64,000 nt of DNA from Rugalucina vietnamica. Taxonomy: Eukaryota; Mollusca; Bivalvia; Lucinida; Lucinidae. The stretch spans positions 11,276,214 to 11,340,213 of the forward strand of contig OZ024871.1 in assembly GCA_964017185.1 (NCBI GenBank). Direction: 5' to 3'. Made by a program: the position numbers and the translations under genes. The notes below the pieces were generated by a model, which saw nothing but the letters and a program-made list of their open reading frames with translations, was not told the DNA's origin and made no database searches. Shown here in pieces: positions 1-10,626 of this stretch (the first letter of the stretch is position 1; the number at the start of each line of letters is the position of its first letter).

Positions 1-118
1 TCCTCCACTTTATAAATCCAAAATTTCCAGCCTCGAGCCACCTTCTTTGCGTGTACAGCTTGGCTTGCGTTGGACCTGATCGGAAGCCCGTAGACCGGTT
101 TTCTCGCGTCGCGGCTCA
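1..118 (+). mobile_element. MITE-P copy A (right part, truncated by window)
   Basis: This matches the right half of the 234-bp palindrome-cored element seen whole at 420-653. It includes the tract AATCCAAAATTTCCAGCCTC, the GTACAGC and GGACCTG segments, and the terminal GCGGCTC. The left half would lie outside the window. The end sequence (ACCGGTTTTCTCGCG) is the same subtype as the copy at 50616. Confidence 0.75.
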
Positions 119-224
119 AATTGCCAAAACCCATACCGACAGTACATGGTGGAGGATGGAAAATGATGATGACAATGACAAAGAGTATTGTTCATGTTTT
201 CATTCTGTCTGACTTAGAGACACC

Positions 225-718
225 AGGCAAACATGTGCGTGAAACGTATACCCCCCTCATACCCCACCTTTATATCGTAAGACGGGGGTGTACATGGGTA
301 CTCTTAATTTTCTTATTTTTGGTCCAAAACATAGATTGTGGGTACTCGTTAGAATCGCCTCGGCAAGGCCGTTCTAACGTGTACCCACGATCTATTATTT
401 GAGCAATAATATTAAAAATGAGCCGCCTCATAGGAAAACCAACAATCTGCATAGGTGAAAACAAAGGCGCAGATCAGCTTCGCGGTAACCGCGAAGCTGA
501 TCAGCGCCTTTGTTTTCGCTTCACGAATAGTACAATTCCTCTTCTATGTAAATCCGAAATTTCAAGCTTCTAGCTCTTTTCTGTGCTTGTACAGGCCGAT
601 TTGTGTCGGACCTGTTTGGAAGCCACATTGTTGGTTTTCCCACAAGGCGGCTCAAATATCAAAACATTTCTGATGAAATTTTCAATTTTTGCAGCTGATG
701 GGCAAGTTTTCGTAATAG
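225..718 (+). mobile_element. MITE-Q copy, split by a nested MITE-P
   Basis: Second small-element family. The left end carries an AAACATGTGCGTGAAA tract, and the right end near 700-718 carries GGGCAAGTTTTCGTAAT. The core has an imperfect palindrome around 335-395, with arms GTGGGTACTCGTTAGAA and TTCTAACGTGTACCCAC. A MITE-P element interrupts it at 420-653 with an AAAT duplication. Other copies are at 1131, 2374, 37976 and 38335. It has no coding capacity, and the superfamily is not assigned. Confidence 0.6.
420..653 (+). mobile_element. MITE-P copy B (complete, 234 bp)
   Basis: A complete copy. It starts GAGCCGCC and ends GGCGGCTC, with about 27-bp terminal inverted repeats that include GGAAAACCAACAATCTGC. 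The core (about 461-518) is a near-perfect palindrome centred on GCGGTAACCGC. AAAT flanks both sides as a 4-bp target duplication. The element is non-coding. Confidence 0.85.
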
Positions 719-846
719 ACAGGTTTTCTCATGAGATGTTCATCTAACGTACACCGCGATCGGCCTCGGGAAACACGTTGTGTAATCATTGTTCCAGGTT
801 ATAACAATATTGTGGGAGGTCATCTGGTGATGATCGTTTAAGAAAT

Positions 847-1080
847 GAGCCTGTGCGTGAGAAAACCAACAATTTGGGTTCCAACCAGGTCCGACACAAA
901 CCGGGCTGTACAGTCACAGAAAATGGCTAAAGGCTGGAAATTTTGGATTTAGAAAGAAGAGGAATTGTACTATCCGTGTAGCGAAAACAATGGCGCTGAT
1001 CAGCTTCGCGGTTACCGCGAAGCTGATCTGCGCCTTTGTTTTCTCCTATGCAGATTGTTGGTTTTCCCATGCGGCGGCTC
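847..1080 (-). mobile_element. MITE-P copy C (complete, reverse)
   Basis: A full-length 234-bp copy in the opposite orientation to copy B, flanked by AAAT on both sides. The palindromic core is at about 985-1043. The left end reads GAGCCTGTGCGTGAGAAAAC, a subtype shared with the copy at 47110. Confidence 0.85.
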
Positions 1081-1130
1081 AAATAAAGATTATATCTTCC
1101 ATCAAAGTATATCCATTAATTTTATATTTC

Positions 1131-1383
1131 ATTACGAAAACCCGTCCATATTATACAGAGAAGTAAAGAATCATTTGAAATTTTGAAGTGTTTTCCGTAT
1201 TTTTGCACAAAACATTGATTGTTGGTACACGTTAGATCCGCTTCGGTTAGGCGGTTCTAATGTGTACCCACTATCTATGTTTCGGATCAACAAATAAGAA
1301 AAAACTGTAGACCCCTTCATACTCCGATTTCCTATATAATAAACTTGGTGTTTAATAGGGTATACTTTCATGGACATGTTTTT
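1131..1383 (-). mobile_element. MITE-Q copy (reverse)
   Basis: Ends are ATTACGAAAACCCGTCCAT on the left and TTCATGGACATGTTTTT on the right, which are inverted relatives of each other. The core palindrome is around 1218-1275 (GTACACGTTAG and CTAATGTGTACCCAC). Non-coding. Confidence 0.6.
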
Positions 1384-1668
1384 CTGATGTTGACTATAAT
1401 GTAGCGTCGAGACAGACAAATTGAAATGTCTAAATAACAATATTGCTTTTTTGTGAATGCAAATGCATTGATTCTTGCACAGAACAAATACACACGGTTA
1501 AAACGTACAATGGCTGACTCTCTACGTACTGAACAAAACAAAGGGAAGTAATTTCAAGTTTTAAGTTCCAATATATCTGCATTAAATCTATAAGACTTAT
1601 AGTGACCTTGTTGGAAAAAGTAGAGCTACGACTGTAATTTGATATCTTTCTTAAATTGTCGAGACAGA

Positions 1669-1893
1669 TTTTTTTTAATTCAGTTTTACGTCCCTGTCAA
1701 GATTATTTCAGCTCATATGAGACGGGCCAGAAAACGGGAGAACCCCGAGAAAACCCTACCGGCACACCCGCAAGCAGAACGTGGCTTGTCTTACATGTGG
1801 CCAGAGCGGGGCTCGAACCCACGCCAGACACAGCGGTGAGATGATCGAGTGATAAAGAAACAGCGCTCTTAACCGCTCAACCACGGGGGCCGC
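1669..1893 (-). mobile_element. tRNA-derived SINE (reverse)
   Basis: Read on the minus strand it has a tRNA-like head. A box A-like segment CGAGTGGTTAAGAGCGC is present in degenerate form, followed by a box B, GGTTCGAGCCC. A SINE body ends in TTACGTCCCTG/AATT and an A-rich tail (T-run at 1669). The same SINE is seen at 5508, 29491, 41449 and in part at 44181. Confidence 0.8.
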
Positions 1894-2373
1894 TCGAATT
1901 GTTGCGTATGGCAAAGACAAATATGAGTTGTGTCCCAAAAGATGCCTTTTTTAAATATTAGCAGACCTACCTGGTTGTCAATTTATTTTTCCAACCTCGG
2001 TTTTTGGAGTGGGAATTTCTTTATGATTGCGTCATTTCCTGACCATTGCTTACTTTGTAAACCTTTCTAAATGCTTTAGATAGGAAACGAGAGTAATTAT
2101 ATAGCCCGATGTATCCCAGTATCTGATCGCCTCGCACCAACTTAAAATTCAGATCACGTCAGTCACAGTTTAATCTTATTTATATTCTCATCCATTTTGG
2201 GTTGAGTTTTATACAAAACTTTAAATTGCCTATAGTTATTAGTTTCACGCGCTAATGAGCCCTACTCACATGCCCATTACATAGAGTTTGGTCAGTTCAA
2301 AACATGTCTTCCTTCAGCCTATGCAGGGCTTCATAACTTCATCAGCCGTAAACTGACATGCCTATGCAATGCT
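1894..2373. other. Intergenic, nothing recognised
   Basis: AT-rich spacer between mobile elements. I see no coding exon, tRNA or clear inverted repeat here. Later exons of the claudin-like gene starting at 3576 would be on the minus strand in this direction, but none could be supported. Confidence 0.5.
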
Positions 2374-2626
2374 TTGAGTGTACAGGGATATATCTATTTT
2401 TCCTAAGTTTTTTGCTCCGGCAAAACATAGAATGTGGGTACTCGCCGAGACGGTTCTTACATCAAGACGGTTCTTACGTGTACCCACAATCAACGTTTTG
2501 AGCAAAATCAAGAAAAATATCAAAATTTTTCAAATTATTTATTTACTTACTTATTTATTTATTATTTTTTTTACAGTTTCAGAAAAATTTGTATAATTAC
2601 ACGGGCATGTTTTCGTAATAAACTAT
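2374..2626 (+). mobile_element. MITE-Q copy (degenerate)
   Basis: Shares GTGGGTACTCGCCGAGACGG, GTTCTTACGTGTACCCACAA and the right end ACGGGCATGTTTTCGTAAT with the other MITE-Q copies. The core palindrome is disturbed by a local duplication of the segment GACGGTTCTTAC. Confidence 0.55.
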
Positions 2627-2639
2627 CCGGTTGTAAAAT

Positions 2640-3308
2640 GAGCTGCCGCATCAGAAAGCAAACGATTTGCATATGCGAAAACCAAGGCGAAGATCGGCTG
2701 TGCATCAGTTGATCTGTGCCTTTGTTTTCGCTACACAGATAGTACAATTTTTCTACTTTCTTAATTCAAAAGGCCTAGGGTGTTTTAGGCCTGACTTTGG
2801 CCTCAGATTTTGCTAAATAATATTCAAATTTTGGAATTTAGGTGAGAAAGGTATTCCTGAAACAGCCATATGTCTCCTCTTTTAAAAAGCAGAGCAAGTT
2901 CTTCACTTATCCAGAAAGGTTGCCATTGCAACGCGCAGAAGAACCATAGATAGAGCACACTTTGCACTTTTTGGTCTATTTTTGACCATTTCTAAACACA
3001 TTTTTTTATTTTTAAATAACGGCCCACGCGACAAACAAAATGATACTTTGCATACAATATCTGTAGATGCTATTCCATAATGTTGTTCGTAGCGTTGCCA
3101 TGACAACATGTGCAATACGAATGAAATAGTTGTGCTTGATTTTATAAGCAGGGGCAAACATCTGCTATTCGCAATACTTCCGAAATTCATTTTTCCTTAT
3201 GCATGACGCCGAAATCGGGCCTTAATTAAATCCCATAGGCCTTTCCGGCCTCTAGCCATCTTCTATGTTTGTACAGCTCGGTCGGAAACCCAAATTTTGG
3301 TTTTTGTG
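2640..3308 (+). mobile_element. MITE-P copy D, split by another element
   Basis: The left half (2640-2770: GAGCTGCCGCATC through GTACAATTTTTCTACTTTC) and the right half (3243-3308: CTCTAGCCATCTTC, TTGTACAGCTCGG) belong to one MITE-P copy. It has been interrupted by a separate 472-bp element at 2771-3242. The palindrome is decayed, so this is an old copy. Confidence 0.6.
2771..3242. mobile_element. Inverted-repeat element inserted in MITE-P
   Basis: Begins AGGCCTAGGG and ends CCCATAGGCCT, with a further inverted match TTAGGCC / GGGCCTTAA nearby, giving terminal inverted repeats of about 20 bp. It splits a MITE-P copy, which fixes its borders. No coding capacity was recognised. Confidence 0.5.
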
Positions 3309-3332
3309 AAAAGTTATTTTGTCATAATGTAC

Positions 3333-3576
3333 CTGAATCTCCTTTCCCGTCGGAATAGCTTTCATAGATCATTTCTCTTGTAGATATGATGCAGTCACCT
3401 CCGTCTAGCGGGCATGCCCTCGTATACCACGGGCCCTCGCTTATCCTGGCCCCGCTCCGGTCCACTACAACCCAGGCAGGGCTGAAAACACCCACTGTCA
3501 CTGTGAGAAACGCAACTGCACTCAATATTAGGATTGCTACAGAAAATCTGCAAAGAGACTTTTCGTGTAATCCCAT
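3333..3576 (-). CDS. Claudin/PMP22-like membrane protein, first coding exon (partial gene)
   Basis: The ATG at 3574-3576 opens 81 codons, and the exon ends at a GT donor (3331-3332, CAG|GTACAT), leaving phase 1. The peptide has a short basic N-terminus (MGLHEKSLCR), one hydrophobic helix (about residues 11-33), then FSPAWVVV, EGPWY and two cysteines (residues near 53 and 60). This is the W-(G x W)-C-C pattern of the first extracellular loop of the claudin/PMP22/EMP superfamily, whose members are four-pass membrane proteins of junctions or plasma membrane. Only helix 1 and loop 1 are present; remaining exons should be leftward. A longer open frame upstream lacks a better ATG. Family assignment is moderately secure; the subfamily is unknown. 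Confidence 0.6.
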
Positions 3577-4249
3577 GTTAGTAATGTTGTTAACTTGTTT
3601 TCTATCCAAGTAGTCTGTCAAACGTTTACAGCTTGAATACAGAATATCATGTTTTATTCCACTGTAAACTTTATGTCAGTATTAAATGACAGAAATAGTG
3701 TCCAATGTCTTCACATTTCACACAATTTTATTAACTGATCTTGTTTTGCATTTTGTAAGTATCGCACTTTACAAAAGTTGCAAGTAATGCAACGGCACAC
3801 TTCTCTGTTACACTTTAGGTTGAAAAAGTCAAGCAATAATACGGCCTATTAAACTAGAACTGGTTCACTGATCAGCTGTTTTAAGTTAGAATGCAGAAAG
3901 TTACACTTCGGCGTTTTAATGTCTAACCTTTTTTCTGAAGACATATTGACGACAAACTTTTATTTTTATTTGAAGTTTTTTGGCCCTAAGCTATTACGAT
4001 AGATATCATCATCATCTTTACTTATTTGTGTTTATAACCTGTCTTACATGATACTTGGTTTGATTGTGCAGCATGTCCATTGAGTACTAAATTTTAATGG
4101 TTAAAATCGACGATTTCGTTTTTGTGCAAAGTTACTTGAACAGTTTAATTTTGAACAGTCTTTAAATTACACGAATCTATAAACTATTGTTTTAGATCTA
4201 ATTCTGCAGTATATTTTAGGAACTAACTAACTAACTAACAAACTAGATC

Positions 4250-4250
<1 letters not shown>
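3577..4250. promoter_or_regulatory. Upstream region of the claudin-like gene (no motif identified)
   Basis: This stretch lies 5' of the minus-strand ATG at 3576 and should hold the 5' UTR and promoter or an upstream intron. It is AT-rich. I could not identify a TATA box or initiator with confidence, and no repeat family was recognised in it. Confidence 0.25.
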
Positions 4251-4280
<30 letters not shown>

Positions 4281-4282
4281 AT
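4251..4282. repeat. (AAAT)n microsatellite, left flank
   Basis: About eight AAAT units, immediately left of the CpG-rich inverted-repeat element at 4282-4889. A matching longer AAAT array is on the other side. Confidence 0.9.
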
Positions 4283-4888
4283 TAGCAGTCATACATAAGC
4301 GTATAAGTGAAACGCGCGACGGGCGTGTTGAAAAAAAAAATGCAAAATTCCACATACGCCAGACGCACGTCGGAAACACCTTCAAAACGCGCAACGTGCG
4401 CGTCGGGTACGCTTGTTGTACGTCCGGTGCGCGTCGCTGTACGTCGCTAAAAGTCGGTGCACGCTTCGTGCGCGTTTGGGCTCCGAGAATAAATTTAAAC
4501 ATGCTTAAAAATCATGTCTTATACGTTTCGAATAAGTTCCACGCGCGCGCGTTGAATACGTCACGTCAGTTTGAATGCGTTTGGCGCACGATTTAGGCAC
4601 GCCAGTGTACGCTACATGCGCGTTCCGATTTTATGAAATATTGCTGCTGTAACGTGCCCCAAGCGTGTATGAGACGCGCGTTTAACATTTGATGCGCGCC
4701 TGTAGCGCGTGCTTAGCGTGTCTGGGACGTAACACAAACGTACTCCAAAACTTTTTTATACGCCGGCACACGCCTCAGTCATGCGCTAAAGTGTGACTGC
4801 TATTTTATACGTCCAAAATCTTCTGCGTGTTGAGATTATTCATACGCCTGGCACGCGTTTGGGTTATACGCTACTATGTGACTGCTGT

Positions 4889-4889
<1 letters not shown>
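4282..4889. mobile_element. CpG-rich inverted-repeat element
   Basis: The left end (TTAGCAGTCATACATAAGCG then TATAA) and right end (TTATACGCTACTATGTG then ACTGCTG) form inverted repeats of about 25 bp. The interior is unusually CpG dense for this AT-rich window, with many ACGCGC/GCGCGT motifs. It sits between two AAAT arrays. No protein is encoded; the open frames across it are short and unlike any family. Confidence 0.6.
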
Positions 4890-4948
<59 letters not shown>

Positions 4949-4949
4949 A
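4889..4949. repeat. (AAAT)n microsatellite, right flank
   Basis: About 15 AAAT units, directly abutting the right terminal repeat of the CpG-rich element. Confidence 0.95.
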
Positions 4950-5033
4950 AATGTGACACCTTCATTTAAGGAATTGGCAAATTTTGTTTGTCGTTTTGTT
5001 TTTTGCTAAGCCTGAAATACACGAAACATATTT

Positions 5034-5266
5034 GTGCCGCCACATGGGAAAACCAGCAATCTGCCTAGGCGAAAACAAAGGCGCAGATCAGCTGCGCAGT
5101 AACTCCGAAGCTGATCAGCGCCTTTGTTTTCGCTACTCGGATAGTACAGTTCCTCTTCTACATAAATCCGAAATTTCAAGTTTCTATCTCTTTTCTGTGC
5201 CTGTACAGGTCGGTTTTGTCGGACCTGGTCGGAAACCACATTGTTGGTTTTCCCACGAGGCGGCTC
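5034..5266 (+). mobile_element. MITE-P copy F (complete)
   Basis: A complete copy of about 233 bp with first base changed (GTGCCGCC) and end GGCGGCTC. ATTT flanks both sides as a 4-bp target duplication. The palindromic core is at about 5077-5134. Confidence 0.85.
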
Positions 5267-5507
5267 ATTTTTTGTTTAACTCACCACCAGGTTGCTCTAC
5301 TGTACTGTATATTTACGGTGTTTGCCATTTTAATTAAAATACCTTCTTAAAATTCGGATTTGGGATACTGGCTGTTCAGTCTCTGATCAGCAGGTGACTA
5401 GGTTTATTGACCATAATATTCTATTTTGGCTTTGTCACTGCTTTTAAATTAATGTATACGTTCTTACATTAAATGTGCGAGAATACACAAATCCAAAACT
5501 GAATTTG

Positions 5508-5679
5508 GGCGGCCCCCGTGGTCGAGTGGTTAAGAGCGCTGTTTCTTAATCACTCGATCATCTCACCGCTGTGTCTGGTGTGGGTTCGAGCCCCGCTCTG
5601 GCCACATGTGAGACAAGCCAAGTTCTGCTTGCGGGTGTGTCAGGTGGTTTTTCTCGGGGTTCTCCCGTTTTCGCCCCAC

Positions 5680-5724
<45 letters not shown>
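5508..5724 (+). mobile_element. tRNA-derived SINE with A-tail and target duplication
   Basis: The head GGCGGCCCCCGTGGTCGAGT contains a tRNA-like A box, and GGGTTCGAGCCCC is box B. The long arm between them resembles a class II tRNA (Ser/Leu type). The body is cut at GCCCCACCT and followed by about 43 A residues. The flanks AAAACTGAATTTG (left, ending at 5507) and AAACTGAATTTG (right, after the A-run) form a target-site duplication, which shows retroposition. Confidence 0.85.
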
Positions 5725-5726
<2 letters not shown>

Positions 5727-7014
5727 GAATTTGAGCTTATAATACAATGCCTCTACTTTACAAATCCTTAAGTCTCTATCGTCACATCATTTCATTTCAG
5801 TTTCAATCAGATCTGCCGTTGTATCGGACCTGGTCGTAACCTAAAAGTAGAGGTTTTCTCATGGGAAGGCACATTTTTCATTTATCCATATGTTAAAAGT
5901 CATCAGGAAAACATGTCCATGAAAAGTATGAACAAAATGAAAAAAATCAACCGAACATTTTGATTTTCAAAGCCAAAAAAAATCTTTGTTTATTACATGG
6001 GCATGCTTTCGTAATGAAGTTATGAACAGCGTTTTCCTAGAACATAGTCACTAATGACACGCTTTTTACGTGAAATCAAAACATTGGCATAGAGTACCAC
6101 AAAGTTCCGCGTTGAGGCGGCCGTTAATATGAATGCGGACGCTGCACTCTTCCCCATAATAGCACAGCAAATGCATATAGCATCCATGCAAAATTGTATA
6201 TCGAACATGATGTTTAAATTCGACTTTGTTTTATGGAGGGTAGGTGGGGGTAGGGGTGGGCACTGCACGGAGTAAGGGTGGGCTGGAGTGACTGTGTCAA
6301 TGTATCCAGAATTTCTTCTTTATTATTATTCCTATTTTACTAATTGATAACTCCAAAAACAATAATTGTTGCAATAGTAAAATAATGTTCTAAACAAAGA
6401 AAATATTAAATGTGACTTTATCAAACCGATCAACATTGTTTCAGGCGTAGGCAATATGTCAATGTCCGGCTGTAACACTTAAACCGTCAATAATTAATGA
6501 TATCGCATTGCAATCTTAAACTGTTACGATGCGATCAAAATCATTTGGAATTGAATACTTTTACTACTATTACAAAGTAATTTTATAGATCTAAGGTCTA
6601 TGAGTATGAGGATTTTCACTGTGACAGCTGCATGTACACCCTATTGTCTGTACACCATCTTTCAGAAACGGCTGCATTTTTGAAAATCGCCAGTTTTTGA
6701 AACACCACAAGAAAAATATGACCATGTCATCTTTTTGCAACACAAAAGTCGTAAAAAGTGCCGCAAAAATTTTGAAAATTGGCTCAGTTATAAAATAGTC
6801 AGCCCAAAAATTATTTTGAATAGAAATTTTTCATGCGCAAGGGAGGTAATCCAAACACATTAAAATTGAGAATCAAGCAAATCTGTGGGGAAAAAATTGA
6901 AGAGTTTGGTGCATAGCTATGCATATACAATTTTGCTTTGGTTTGGAGCATTTTGAATGTAAATAAACACTTTAGATTTTTTCGGGAAACAGTTACTTCC
7001 CTTGCTTACATCTT
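5725..7014. other. Intergenic; one MITE-Q remnant, otherwise nothing recognised
   Basis: At 5898-6018 the segment has the MITE-Q ends GGAAAACATGTCCATGAAA and TTACATGGGCATGCTTTCG but lacks the core palindrome, so it looks like an internally deleted copy. At 6235-6290 a G-rich run (GGGTAGGTGGGGGTAGGGG) could form a quadruplex. The rest is AT-rich with no supported gene. Confidence 0.45.
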
Positions 7015-7366
7015 ATTTCTAGCCTACATAAATGACCTTCCAGACCAGGTAAGGCCAAGAGTCAGACTTTTTGCGGACGACACGTACTTATGCATAACCT
7101 CACTGTCAGAAGTAAATACTCTACAAGAAGATCTCCTGAAACTTGGTTTAAACGTATTTATTTCAAATTCATGATACATGCATATATATGAAACATACAA
7201 TATCAAAAGAATAGGATTTGAACGAAAGCCTATGGCTTATAAAGTTCATCTCCTAAGCAACAGATAATTTTTCATATGATACAATATGGTTTGTGTTACA
7301 TCCTAGTGTCGTTGTACCTTTTTTATATAAGGAGGTCTAGTGATAATGATGATGATGATAACAATA

Positions 7367-7413
<47 letters not shown>

Positions 7414-8152
7414 TGAGAAATGGGAAGAAGATTGGGACATGAATTTTAACCCATCAAAATGTCAAGTCCCCAATGTGACCAGACTCAAGACTCCCATTCC
7501 ATCTAGATATTTCCTACATTACATCGAACTCGAAAATGTATCTGTTGCCAAGTACCTAAGGGTCACGATATCCGAAGACCTCAGCCGGGGAAACCACATA
7601 AATAACATTTCCAAAAAAAGCAAACCAAACACTTGGATTTCTCAAACGCGACATTAAAGTACACAATCAAGACCTAAAGTCTACAGCATATAAAACACTG
7701 GTAAGACTTCAGTTGGAATACGTCTCCTCTTTTTGGTCTCCCCACTCTGACTGAGATATATACAAGATAGAACCTGCTCAGCGAAGAGCGGCTAGGTGGG
7801 CTACTCATTACTACAGGTCCACCTCTAGCGTAACCCAAATGCCCCAAAAGCACTGCTGGCGTCCATTAGAGCAAAGACGCATAGACACTCGACTGGTCAT
7901 GCTATAGAAGATCACTATTGATCTTGTGGCAATCCCTTAAACTGACTACCTCATACCAAAACCGCAAGGAGTCCAGATTCATCCACACCCTGGCTTACAG
8001 ACAAAGTCAGACCTGTACCAATTACTACAAATACAGCTTCTTCCTAAGAACTGTAGTACATTGGAACGCTCTACCTACCAGCATTGTCATGCTCCCCACC
8101 GTGGCACAGTTCAGTCATGCTGTCTGCCAGGTGGTGCATGTGTCTCCCTAAT
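7015..8152 (+). pseudogene. Decayed non-LTR retrotransposon reverse transcriptase (3' part)
   Basis: Fragments of a jockey-type LINE reverse transcriptase in order. YINDLPDQV...VRLFADDT, with the catalytic FADD box, is at about 7027-7083. WEEDWDMNFNPSKCQV and SVAKYLRVTISEDLS are at about 7421-7590. After a frame change come YKTLVRLQLEYVSSFWSPH and RRAARWA at about 7690-7800, then YYKYSFFLRT-VHWNALP at about 8020-8080. Frameshifts, stops and an insertion with a microsatellite (about 7175-7412) break the frame, so it is not functional. The 5' part of the element is missing. Confidence 0.8.
7336..7412. repeat. GATGAT / AATAAT trinucleotide microsatellite
   Basis: Runs of ATGATG then AATAAT units lie inside the broken reverse transcriptase pseudogene and separate the FADD segment from the following thumb-like segment. 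Confidence 0.9.
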
Positions 8153-10626
8153 CATCAGACACTGTTTTTATCTAACACTCTTCTTTCACTGTACAAACTC
8201 ATTTCACCCACTTCACTTTGCTTTTATTTCAGCTAACCCCCTTTAGCACTTGGTATACCGGAATTCCTTCTGAAGTCCTCTAAGGAGGTTAAGAGATTTT
8301 ACAATGGAAAAAGCCCTATTCAAAATTATTTTCTGGCATAAAATATTGTTTGTTAACCGATTTTCAAACTTTTTGAGGCATTTTTAAGACTTCTGGAAAT
8401 GCAAAGTGGTGACATCGTTATATAGCTAATACTCTTCTTTGGGTTTAATTCCCTCCTCTATTAGGAGAACCGCCAACGTTGATTGACGTAGTCGTTGATG
8501 TGTTGTCGGGTGTGTTGCCTTAGTAAACTCGTTCAATAAACCATTAGTTTGATAGCCTGTGTACATGTGCTAGGATTCCCCATAACCATATCAGTGTTCA
8601 AGCTATCTAGTAAAAGTGTAACTTTATCTCTTTTCCCGCAAAAATCAAGAATCAGCGCCACCACTAGGCCACAGCAGACGAATTTACCTTTTTGTTGGCA
8701 GAGAAGCAGACGAAAAATCAATATCAAATAAACCAGGCTGTAAAAGCATGCAGCAGTGATAGTATCTTGTGAGCATGCATTATAGTTCATTACCTCATTG
8801 GCTAAGGCTGTGTGACGTCATTGTAATTGATGCTAACTGAAGCTAATTATCAATGATAATTCATTTTGTATATGGCATTATCTCTTTAATCTGTGCTATG
8901 AATGTCTTTTTTAAACTAGAAACATATGTGTATGTATTTTAAGAGTTCATTTCCAGTAAACATTTACTTAACCACATGTTAAACCAACGGGAATCATCAT
9001 TTTTGTGACTTTGACCCTGCATATTTTGGCATGTCCACCAGCCTGGAAGACCCCTCCTCCTAGGTCATTGTTTTATGCATAACCATGGGAAAGTTTACGA
9101 AAAGTCATTCTAATATCATAATTCTATCATTATGCACCCTCCCACAAACAGTTACACCTATCAGGATTAGCTGAAATGAGATCAAACAAAGGTCACCCAA
9201 CCAATTTCTTTGTTTACAACTCGTGGAATTTTTTTGTTTGGCATAATTTCTTAGAAGGGGTAAACTAGGGAAATTACAATTTTCTAGTGATAACATATGT
9301 ATACTGAAAATGCTATCTAGCCAAAAATATCCTCTTGGAACCTTTTAAACCTAACAGAATCATTAATTTTGTAATTGAAAACATGATTTCCTGGTGCAGA
9401 CAGAAAGTTATGTAAGTTTAATGCAGCTAAGTAAGGTAGCAATACAAAGGTTTCACATCAACATAAATCTAGAGTGATTTGTTGTTGCAACAGCAGAAAA
9501 ATTATTAAGTTTTGTCTTAGCATGTACATGCAGCATGCATTTTAAGCTATGCAGTGATTGTAAATGAGAGGGTACTATTAATAGCACAGATTATGTTCAA
9601 GTCTGTAAGCAGTGTATGTATTTTTAGCTCAGCCTCTCTGTTTATCAATGAATAATGAATGACCTACTTGCGGGGTATGATAAGGCATAGCGTTTACACT
9701 GTATTTGCAGTTTGTAGCATTAAAAGTTCATAGCACATAAGAGGAGGATACACTACACATCATAGGTTCATCTATTTAGTGTTTCTAACAGGGCATTGCG
9801 TCTAACATGCAGGGCATATAACATAATATTTTTCTTGATGTCTTTCAGAAAAGTGAGATTTTGAAAAATGCAGTTTCTTGAAGATGGTGAATAGTAAGTA
9901 AGTCATCAATAGACAGTAGCTCAAAATTTAAAATCATTATAAAAAAAAAAATGATTCCCGCCCACCCAAAGCACAAAAAATTCTTTCGTAAGCTGTACCC
10001 GTAAGAGATTTTATCCACGGTAAGCTGTACCCATAGGCGTAAGCGAGATAATTGATTTTGGTAAGAAAGTAAAGTGAAGAGTTCTGTCCCTTGTGTTGAA
10101 AAATCCAGGAAAAGAGAAACTGCAATACGTCGAATTCGCATTGATTTTGCGTGCCTTTTGATTGTGTAATCAGTGAATTAAACTAATAGGATATTTTCTC
10201 GCATATTTGAAAGCATGTTATTGTCTGCTGCCGCTTTATTTGCGGTAATTTACGAATCGGTTTTGATGTGAGAAATTCAAGTGATCGCACAGGACTAGTA
10301 CCCGGCATTTTTTTTTTACTTACATGTACTTAACAGTGCCTGCTCCTCTCAATTGAAATTACAAAAAACATCTTAAGGAACATTTTACATTTATCATGGA
10401 AACCCCTGACTAAAAAGGATCTGTTAATAAGTCAGTCATAAAACCATTTGTACAGAATTCCACTTTTATTTATAATTGAGATAAAGATACAGAGATCTGA
10501 AACTGCTATTGAATATTGATATTTGCCTCCGCTGTGTCTGTCGCTTAGGTAGACAGGTAAATCGGTGAAAAAAATCAATATTTTACCGGCCGCTGAATGT
10601 GGTCCGAATTTTTGTATATTAGCAAG
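8153..10626. other. Intergenic, nothing recognised
   Basis: About 2.5 kb of AT-rich DNA. I see no exon with splice sites and a recognisable protein, no RNA gene and no clear element ends. A short direct repeat GTAAGCTGTACCC occurs twice near 9988-10033. Confidence 0.45.

Noticed and set aside
5508..5600. A functional tRNA gene (Ser or Leu type)
   Set aside because: The A and B boxes belong to a SINE head: the same unit plus body and A-tail recurs at five places with target duplications, and the full cloverleaf and 3' end of a tRNA are not present.
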